11,067 nt of DNA, taken from positions 1-11,067 of the forward strand of contig DAOUEW010000338.1 of assembly GCA_034430275.1 (NCBI GenBank), given 5' to 3'. Both the position numbers and the translations under genes were made by a program. The stretch comes from JAUVXJ01 sp034430275. GTDB lineage: Bacteria > Chloroflexota > Anaerolineae > UBA7937 > B3-Chlor. How positions within the stretch are numbered: the stretch's first letter is position 1; each line of letters begins with the position of its first letter. Below, piece after piece: positions 1 through 5,236 of the stretch. The notes under the pieces are model-generated. The model was not told the DNA's origin. It searched no databases and saw only the letters and a program-made list of their open reading frames with translations.

Positions 1-1
1 C

Positions 2-304
2 GTGATCAAGCTGGTGAGCTTTGACGCCACCACCGACATCATCAACGGCATCAAGGAAGGCGTGATCGACGCTACGATAGCCCAGCGGGAGTACGACATG
101 GGCTACAAGTCGGTGGAGATCATCAAGCTGATGGCCGAGGAGGGCGTGGATGCGGCTATGAGCGAGATGGGTGCGGTGGACGGCATCATCGACACCGGCG
201 TGGACGTCATCACCGCAGCGACCTTGAAGGACTATGAGGCCATGCTGGACTCCAAGGGTATCCCCCACGAGTGGGATACCGAGGGATGGGAAGCGCCTGA
301 GTAA
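2..304 (+). CDS. Sugar ABC transporter substrate-binding protein, C-terminal part (5' end outside window)
   Basis: This is the last 100 residues of a periplasmic-binding-protein type I (RbsB-like, Peripla_BP_4) sugar receptor. The reading frame is open to the window edge, so the GTG at position 2 is an internal valine codon rather than a start. The visible segment has the hallmark second-lobe features: VSFDATTDIINGIKEG, in which the Asp commonly contacts the sugar, then IDATIAQREYDMGYKSVEI, where the Gln-rich turn and the helix after it close the cleft, and a final TGVDVITAATL strand-helix before the stop. The role would be extracytoplasmic capture of a monosaccharide for an ABC importer. ATPase and permease genes are not in the window, and a strong hairpin follows the stop, so this is probably the last gene of its unit. 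The xylose genes downstream make a pentose ligand likely, but the sugar cannot be read from the sequence. Confidence 0.85.
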   Translation: MIKLVSFDATTDIINGIKEGVIDATIAQREYDMGYKSVEIIKLMAEEGVDAAMSEMGAVDGIIDTGVDVITAATLKDYEAMLDSKGIPHEWDTEGWEAPE

Positions 305-347
305 GGCCGCACCACCAGTCGTGGCACCTAGGACAAGTGATGCTAGG

Positions 348-377
348 GTTGGCGAGAGGCGCGAGCCTCTCGCCAAC
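348..377 (+). terminator. Perfect 13-bp hairpin with GNRA loop after the transporter gene
   Basis: GTTGGCGAGAGGC (348-360) pairs without mismatch with GCCTCTCGCCAAC (365-377) across a GCGA tetraloop, a member of the very stable GNRA class. It starts 43 nt after the stop of the binding-protein gene. The sequence after it (TGTCATTG) is not a real T-tract, so this may be a weak intrinsic terminator, a 3'-end-protecting stem, or a Rho-assisted end. The stem is bidirectional by symmetry, but only a + strand gene lies near it. Confidence 0.65.
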
Positions 378-512
378 TGTCATTGCCGATCTTGAGAGAC
401 CACCGTGGCATCGGCAGAATCCTCCTTGACACCCGTCACAAGGCTACCGGACGTATCCACTTAGATCGCACGCCAGACCGGGGCGCCGCGGCAACCATCC
501 TAGCTATCATGG

Positions 513-815
513 GTCCGGCCGACTTGGGGCGACCTGCTCGACTTTGTCCGGGCGCACGGCAAGCCGGTGATGATGGCCGAGGCTGCGCGTCAGGGAGACG
601 GCCTTGTGGAGCGGACCTGTGGCTCTCCGAGTCCCACCGGCCGTCGCCTACATCAGCGCCGAGTGCAACGACCAGCCGATGTGGCAAGCTGGCGGCACTC
701 ATGGCTGCCGGGGCGATAGTCGCGTGCAGGCAAATGCGTACCTCAAGGTACGATGGTCGAACGAAACCGCCACTGCGTTCTGCCTTCACGGTTCAGACCA
801 ACTCTTTGCCAGCCC
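513..815 (+). pseudogene. Remnant of a GH26-like glycoside hydrolase (C-terminal fragments, frameshifted)
   Basis: Two protein fragments in different frames match the expected order of the C-terminal part of a GH26-type (beta-mannanase-like) hydrolase. In the frame starting at 513, WGDLLDFVRAHGKPVMMAEA resembles the strand carrying the nucleophile Glu (HGKPVMIAE-type) and spans about 525-584. In a second frame, VAYISAECNDQPMW (from about 643) is followed by GDSRVQANAYLKVRW and HGSDQLF, ending near 813; these fit the typical YIN-x-W-x-QPMW, WGDSRVQANP and closing segments. The stretch that normally separates the two parts is too short, implying an internal deletion as well as a frameshift. No N-terminal half was recognised upstream, where the frames are interrupted. 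The family assignment rests on recalled motifs, so a related TIM-barrel glycosidase is possible. The rest of 378-870 shows nothing else recognisable; a perfect TTGACA at 426-431 lacks a matching -10. Confidence 0.55.
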
Positions 816-865
816 CCCGTCTGAAGGGCGACAAGTCACCGCAAGTAGTGTATTCGAGTCTCTGT

Positions 866-873
866 GAGAGGTG
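866..873 (+). promoter_or_regulatory. Ribosome binding site fixing the xylA start
   Basis: GAGAGGTG lies 6 nt before the ATG at 880. An in-frame GTG at 871 would add three residues, but it sits inside this Shine-Dalgarno element and has no SD of its own, so ATG 880 is the preferred start. Confidence 0.7.
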
Positions 874-879
874 ATAAGC

Positions 880-2049
880 ATGACGGACAGATACACCCCC
901 AAACCCGTACACCGGTTTACCTTTGGGCTGTGGACTGTCGGGAACACGGGAGCGGACGCTTTCGGCGAGCCCGTGCGGCCCAGGCTCTCCCCGGCTGACC
1001 TCGTCTACCTTCTGGGCGACGTGGGTGCGTACGGTGTCAACTTTCACGACAACGACCTGATCCCCATCGATGCCATGCCCGCCGAGCGCGACGCTCTCCT
1101 CAAATCATTCAAGAAGGCGCTGGCCGACACTGGTCTGGTCGTGCCCATGGCGACCAGTAACCTTTTCAGTAGCCCCGTGTTCAAGGACGGCGCTTTCACG
1201 GCCAACGACCCCAAGGTGCGGGCCTATGCTCTGCAGAAGACGATGCACGCCATCGACCTGGGTGTCTCCTTGGGCGCTAAGATTCATGTCTTCTGGGGCG
1301 GACGCGAGGGTATCGAGGTGGATGCCGCCAAAGACCCTGTAGAGGGCATCAGGCGGTTTCGCGCGGCGATGAACTTCCTCTGCGAGCACGTCATCGACCA
1401 GGGGTACGACCTCAAGTTCGCACTGGAGGCCAAGCCCAACGAGCCGCGCGGCGACATCTACTTCCCCACCACGGGCGCATACCTGGGCTTCATCGAGACG
1501 TTGGACCACCCGGAGATGGTCGGCGTGAACCCGGAGGTGGCCCACGAGCACATGGCTGGTCTCAATTTCTTGCACGTCGTGGCCCAGGCGTGGGAGGCAG
1601 GCAAGCTCTTCCACATCGACCTCAACGACCAGAACTATGCCCGCTTTGACCAAGATTGGCGCTTTGGCGCACAGAACCTCAAGCAGGCGTTCTTCCTGGT
1701 CAAGTTCCTGGAAGATGTCGGCTACGACGGCAGCCGCCACTTTGACGCCCACGCCTTCCGGACTGAGGACATCGAGGGTGTGAAGGACTTCGCCCGGAAC
1801 TGTATGCGCACCTACCTGATGCTCAAGGAGAAGGCGGAACGGTTCAACGCCGACTCCGAGATCCAGGGCTTGCTGGCCAAGATCAACGCAGACGACGGAT
1901 CGATGAACGCCTTCAAAGGCGCGTACACCGCACAGAAGGCGGCGGCCCTCAAGGCGCATACCTTCGACCACGAAGCCCTAGGCTCACGCGGGCTGCAGTA
2001 CGAGAAGCTGGATCAATTGGTGAACGAGTTGTTGCTTGGGCTACGCTGA
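880..2049 (+). CDS. xylA: Xylose isomerase, class I (short form)
   Basis: Converts D-xylose to D-xylulose in the cytoplasm, using two divalent metal ions. The 389-residue length fits the short class I (Streptomyces/Thermus-type) enzymes rather than the longer class II E. coli form. All expected active-site landmarks are present in order: NFHDND with catalytic His56 and Asp59; Trp139 in VFWGGREG; ALEAKPNEPRGD with Glu183 and Lys185; NPEVAHE with Glu219 and His222; HIDLND with Asp247; DQD with Asp257 and Asp259; and HFDAH with Asp289. No segment looks broken, so the enzyme should be active. It is the first gene of a three-gene run: its TGA is one base from the ATG of the next gene (TGAGATG), indicating translational coupling. 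No convincing promoter was found in the decayed DNA just upstream. Confidence 0.96.
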   Translation: MTDRYTPKPVHRFTFGLWTVGNTGADAFGEPVRPRLSPADLVYLLGDVGAYGVNFHDNDLIPIDAMPAERDALLKSFKKALADTGLVVPMATSNLFSSPVFKDGAFTANDPKVRAYALQKTMHAIDLGVSLGAKIHVFWGGREGIEVDAAKDPVEGIRRFRAAMNFLCEHVIDQGYDLKFALEAKPNEPRGDIYFPTTGAYLGFIETLDHPEMVGVNPEVAHEHMAGLNFLHVVAQAWEAGKLFHIDLNDQNYARFDQDWRFGAQNLKQAFFLVKFLEDVGYDGSRHFDAHAFRTEDIEGVKDFARNCMRTYLMLKEKAERFNADSEIQGLLAKINADDGSMNAFKGAYTAQKAAALKAHTFDHEALGSRGLQYEKLDQLVNELLLGLR

Positions 2050-2050
2050 G

Positions 2051-2974
2051 ATGATCAAGCCCTCAAGAACCCGCTTCGCTGGCTGCGACTGCGTCAAGGT
2101 TGAGAATGATGCGGTGACGCTGTGGGTAACAGAATCTGTTGGACCACGTATCATTGGGCTTGCCTTGCAGGGCGGCGCCAACCTTTTCGCTGAACTCCCC
2201 GACGAAACTCTGGACTGGCCCGCTGGAGGAACTTTCTTTTTCCGCGGGGGGCATCGTCTGTGGTATGCCCCGGAAGATCCCCAGCGCACTTACATCCCGG
2301 ATGATGCTCCTGTTACCATCACCGACGTCGAGAGCGGCATACTCGTGACTCAGCCGGTCGAGGCGCAGACATGCATTCAGAAGTCGATGATTATCACCCT
2401 ACCTGGAGAGGGAGCAAGCGTGATAGTGGACCACGCTCTGCACAACTTGGGTAGACGGCCGGTCGGATTGGCGCCATGGGCCATTACCCAGCTCAAGCCA
2501 GGGGGTGTTGCCATTCTGCCTCAAGCGGCGGCACCCGCCGACGGATACGGGGTGTTGCCCAACCGCCACATTGTGCTGTGGCCATATACCCAGATCAACT
2601 CCCCCCACATCAAGTGGGGCGATCGGTATGTGTTTGTCGAAGCGACGATGGAGAGCGGTGCCCTCAAGATTGGCTTTCCGAATCCCGCCGGCTGGCTGGG
2701 GTACTTTGTCGAGGACACTTTGTTCGTCAAGCACGTAGCTCATCAGCCGGATGCTGCCTATTTCGACAGGGGAAGTTCGAGTGAGTGCTACTGCAACCCG
2801 CGTTTCCTCGAACTGGAAACACTGGGGCCGCGCGCCAACCTGGCGCCGGGCGAATCGGTGACTCACCGCGAGACGTGGAGGGTCCATTCCGGGGCGCCGT
2901 TCCGCCCGGATGAAGCAGCGATGGAGGAGCTCGTCGAGGAGCTTGAGTTGATGACGGGAGGGATGCCATCGTGA
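2051..2974 (+). CDS. DUF4380-like protein with aldose-1-epimerase (mutarotase) fold, in the xyl operon
   Basis: A 307-residue soluble protein with no signal peptide or membrane segment. The pattern is that of the galactose-mutarotase-like beta-sandwich superfamily, closest in style to DUF4380: an N-terminal TESVGPRIIGLALQGGANLF segment (residues 27-46), GGHRLWYAPEDP (66-77) with a candidate binding His68 and Trp71, a central strand with HNLGRRPV and APWAITQLKPGG (131-152), and a C-terminal SECYCNPRFLELETLGP (244-260) followed by a PGESVTHRETW strand. Its place between isomerase and kinase, with a 1-nt gap before and a 4-nt overlap after, suggests a step in pentose catabolism, most simply interconversion of xylose anomers. 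That function is inferred; the classical GalM His/Glu catalytic pair cannot be assigned with certainty. ATG 2051 is chosen over the in-frame TTG at 2036, which would overlap xylA. Confidence 0.72.
   Translation: MIKPSRTRFAGCDCVKVENDAVTLWVTESVGPRIIGLALQGGANLFAELPDETLDWPAGGTFFFRGGHRLWYAPEDPQRTYIPDDAPVTITDVESGILVTQPVEAQTCIQKSMIITLPGEGASVIVDHALHNLGRRPVGLAPWAITQLKPGGVAILPQAAAPADGYGVLPNRHIVLWPYTQINSPHIKWGDRYVFVEATMESGALKIGFPNPAGWLGYFVEDTLFVKHVAHQPDAAYFDRGSSSECYCNPRFLELETLGPRANLAPGESVTHRETWRVHSGAPFRPDEAAMEELVEELELMTGGMPS
2956..2962 (+). promoter_or_regulatory. Ribosome binding site for xylB
   Basis: GGGAGGG inside the 3' end of the preceding gene lies 8 nt before the GTG at 2971. Together with the GTGA stop-start overlap it supports the GTG start. 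Confidence 0.7.
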
Positions 2975-4470
2975 CCTGTTTTCTGGGAATCGACACGTCC
3001 ACCACAGCCACCAAGGCGCTGTTGATGGACACCAAGGGCGAGGTTCTTGGCGTCGCTTCGTCGGAATACGCTCTTGAGACTCCCCGGCCCATGTGGACCG
3101 AACAACACCCCGACCTTTGGTGGCAGGCGACGATGGTCAGCATCCGCCAGGTGCTGGCCGAAGCACAGGTGGATCCGGCGGACGTCGAAGGCGTGGGGCT
3201 GACGGGCCAGATGCATGGCCTGGTCTTGCTTGATGGTGATGGTGAGGTGCTGCGCCCTGCCATTCTGTGGAATGACCAGCGCACAGCGGCGGAATGCGAC
3301 GAGATTCGCGAGCTGTTGGGCAAGGAACAGCTTATCCAAATCACCGGCAATGATGCATTGACGGGTTTCACCGCCCCCAAGATTCTGTGGGTCAAGAACA
3401 ACGAGCCGGAGGTGTTTGCCCAGATCGCACAGATCCTGCTGCCCAAGGATTATGTGCGCTTCAGGCTGACGGGCGAGTACGCCATGGACAAGGCAGGTGG
3501 CTCGGGGACAGTGCTTTTTGACATCCGCGCCCGCGACTGGTCCGGAAAGGTCATTGAAACCCTGGAGATCGATGCCGGCTGGCTGCCACAAACCTTTGAG
3601 GGCACTGCCGTGACGGGGCGCATCGCCGCGCAGGCGGCTCAGGCCACAGGCCTGAGAGCGGGCACCCCCGTCGTGGCCGGCGGCGGCGACCAAGAGGCGG
3701 GTGCCGTCGGTACGGGCACTGTCGCCGAGGGCATCGTGTCACTGAGCCTGGGCACATCGGGTGCGGTCTTCTCATCGGCCGACCAGCCTATCATCGAACC
3801 ACACGGCCGACTGCACGCCTTTTGCCATGCTGTTCCTGGGTGGTGGCACCTGATGGGCGTTATGCTGTCTGCCGGGGGTAGTCTGCGCTGGTACCGGGAT
3901 ACCGTCGCCCCGGATACCGACTTCAACTCCTTGGTCGAGCCAGCCGCCAGTGTACGGCCTGGCAGCGACGGACTCCTTTTCCTTCCGTATCTCACCGGCG
4001 AGCGTACTCCGCATCCCGACCCTCTGGCGCGGGGTGCCTTTGTCGGATTGACTCTGCGGCATACGCAAGCTCACCTGACCCGCGCCGTCCTGGAAGGGGT
4101 GGCCTTTGGCTTACGTGATAGCTTCGAACTGATGAAGGGAGCCGGGTTGGCGGACATCACCCAGGTACGCATCACCGGGGGTGGGGCGAGAAGCCCGCTG
4201 TGGCGTCAGATCCTGGCCGACGTCTTTCAGGTGGAACTGGTGACGGTGAATTCCACCGAGGGACCGGCCTATGGCGCTGCCCTCTTGGCGGCGACGGGCG
4301 CAGGCGTGTTCCCCGATGTGGCGTCGGCCTGCGAGGCGACAATTCAGATCACCGGCCGTACGACACCTGGACCGGCGAGTGCAGTCTACGATCAGATGTA
4401 CCCCTTATACCACGGACTGTACCCGGCGTTGCGTTCCGGTTTCGATGCCGTTGCACGAATAGCGAAGTAG
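2971..4470 (+). CDS. xylB: Xylulokinase (FGGY family)
   Basis: Phosphorylates D-xylulose with ATP to D-xylulose 5-phosphate, the entry to the pentose phosphate pathway. The 499 residues match the usual FGGY carbohydrate-kinase length. Visible landmarks are the N-terminal phosphate loop FLGIDTSTTATKALLMD (4-20), TGQMHGLVLLD (78-88) with the Met-His pair typical of xylulose binding, LWNDQRTAAE (99-108), GGGDQEAGAVG (237-247) with the likely catalytic base Asp240, SLSLGTSGAVF (257-267), the FGGY signature area LTGERTPHPDP, and the C-terminal nucleotide-site ITGGGARSPLWRQ. The GTG start overlaps the stop of the mutarotase-like gene by 4 nt (GTGA), so it is the last gene of the operon. No clear intrinsic terminator follows; the next structure is the palindrome at 4492-4507. 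Confidence 0.95.
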   Translation: MTCFLGIDTSTTATKALLMDTKGEVLGVASSEYALETPRPMWTEQHPDLWWQATMVSIRQVLAEAQVDPADVEGVGLTGQMHGLVLLDGDGEVLRPAILWNDQRTAAECDEIRELLGKEQLIQITGNDALTGFTAPKILWVKNNEPEVFAQIAQILLPKDYVRFRLTGEYAMDKAGGSGTVLFDIRARDWSGKVIETLEIDAGWLPQTFEGTAVTGRIAAQAAQATGLRAGTPVVAGGGDQEAGAVGTGTVAEGIVSLSLGTSGAVFSSADQPIIEPHGRLHAFCHAVPGWWHLMGVMLSAGGSLRWYRDTVAPDTDFNSLVEPAASVRPGSDGLLFLPYLTGERTPHPDPLARGAFVGLTLRHTQAHLTRAVLEGVAFGLRDSFELMKGAGLADITQVRITGGGARSPLWRQILADVFQVELVTVNSTEGPAYGAALLAATGAGVFPDVASACEATIQITGRTTPGPASAVYDQMYPLYHGLYPALRSGFDAVARIAK

Positions 4471-4491
4471 GAATTGTCTGGCAGGATGTTC

Positions 4492-4507
4492 TGCGTTGCG
4501 CAACGCA
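4492..4507. promoter_or_regulatory. Operator-like perfect 16-bp palindrome
   Basis: TGCGTTGCGCAACGCA is a perfect, loopless palindrome with a central CG inside TTGCGCAA, a form typical of LacI/GalR-family operators. It begins 22 nt after the xylB stop and lies upstream of a TACAAT (4535-4540), a GAAAGG (4545-4550) and an ATG (4555), the order expected of a regulated promoter. It lacks a loop and a T-tract, so a terminator is unlikely. No LacI-type regulator is in the window and I saw no second copy, so the regulator is unknown. Confidence 0.5.
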
Positions 4508-4534
4508 TATGCACGTCACAAGATTTCATGAATG

Positions 4535-4540
4535 TACAAT
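4535..4540 (+). promoter_or_regulatory. Possible -10 hexamer (TACAAT) downstream of the palindrome
   Basis: TACAAT matches the sigma70 -10 consensus at five of six positions. There is no good -35 at 16-18 nt, so recognition would need an activator or the neighbouring palindrome. It precedes GAAAGG and ATG 4555. Confidence 0.3.
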
Positions 4541-4554
4541 CCCTGAAAGGCGAC

Positions 4555-4707
4555 ATGAAGACTCGCATCCGAGATGCACTCTCGCCTTATCTGCATCGAG
4601 GTTGGCTGGTGTGGCAGTTGAATATCAGATCCCACAGCGGGAGCGACGATCATCGGCCTGCCGTATTTGAACGTTTTCTGTATGTGCATATCCTCAGGTT
4701 CTGGTGA
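4555..4707 (+). CDS. Short doubtful ORF behind the operator-like palindrome
   Basis: A 50-codon frame (MKTRIRDALSPYLHRGWLVW at its N-terminus) begins 4 nt after GAAAGG. The first 20 residues have a protein-like composition; the rest is arginine- and histidine-rich and looks like out-of-frame GC-rich sequence. It may be the intact 5' end of a gene whose body was lost when this region decayed, or chance. No family is recognised. It ends where the propeller remnant has already begun in another frame, which argues against a functional product. Confidence 0.2.
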   Translation: MKTRIRDALSPYLHRGWLVWQLNIRSHSGSDDHRPAVFERFLYVHILRFW

Positions 4708-5073
4708 TTGCGAGACCCTCTTTGTGGACACAGACTTAGGCATTTTCCGCAGCACGAACGGCCGCGTGCCTGGTGGGAGGGAGGCTTGTCCGCCAGGTAC
4801 GCCCCCGTGCTCAGCCTGGCTCTCTCGCCCAGCTATGCCGCCGACGGCGTGCTGTTGGCTGGTACGGAATCGTGTTGCCTCTTCGGTTCACATGACCGGG
4901 GACGCACCTGGGCTCGCCTGGGCGAAGACGTTGTCTTGGACGCTGTGAATGGCATCGTGCTTGCGCCGGACTTCGCCGCCAAGGCGGATGCGCTGGTGAT
5001 GCTCGGCGAGGCGGTGCTCGCGACGCGCGATGGCGGCCAATCCTGGTCGGATGCGAAACCGCCTAGCTGCTGA
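4662..5073 (+). pseudogene. Fragment of a BNR/Asp-box beta-propeller protein, frameshifted
   Basis: Two adjoining frames give typical propeller-repeat text. In the first, TLFVDTDLGIFRSTNG (about 4713-4760) has the 'TLF-GTD-GIFRSTNGG' blade motif. The frame then shifts by one base, and the second gives VLSLALSPSYAADGVLLAG, DRGRTWARLGED, GIVLAPDFAAKADALVMLGE and ATRDGGQSW (about 4807-5050). Each DxGxxW is an Asp-box and each 'SPxYxxDG' is the strand that starts a blade. The fragment covers roughly two blades, whereas complete proteins of this type have six to eight, and it lacks a start, signal peptide and C-terminal blades; it stops at 5071-5073. Such proteins are usually secreted or surface-bound. 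A single frameshift alone could be a sequencing error, but the missing ends point to true decay. The following 163 nt hold no recognisable gene. Confidence 0.6.
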
Positions 5074-5236
5074 ATAGGTCCTGGTCTTCATGGGAGGCCC
5101 ACAGGGAATCGACCAAGGTGCTCCTCTGCTACCCTTGCTCGCAAGAGGCGGTGTAGTGCGAATCTGACATCGCCCGCGGGAAGAGGAAGACCGCGAATCC
5201 TGTGGAAGACAGAGAGCGCGCCGTCGCTTGAATCGT

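Noticed and set aside
426..431. Perfect TTGACA as a promoter for the xyl operon
   Set aside because: No acceptable -10 lies 16-19 bp downstream, and it is about 450 bp from xylA.
383..874. A 163-codon + strand frame across the gap before xylA
   Set aside because: Its product is low-complexity Arg/Gly/Ala-rich text, while two other frames in the same stretch carry the hydrolase fragments.
871..879. GTG at 871 as the xylA start
   Set aside because: It is inside the Shine-Dalgarno element that serves ATG 880.
1105..1971. A 288-codon - strand frame opposite xylA
   Set aside because: It is antisense to a fully conserved xylose isomerase and has no domain-like sequence.
2863..3693. A 276-codon - strand frame opposite the mutarotase-like gene and xylB
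   Set aside because: It overlaps two convincing genes antisense, and its composition is that of a GC-rich shadow.
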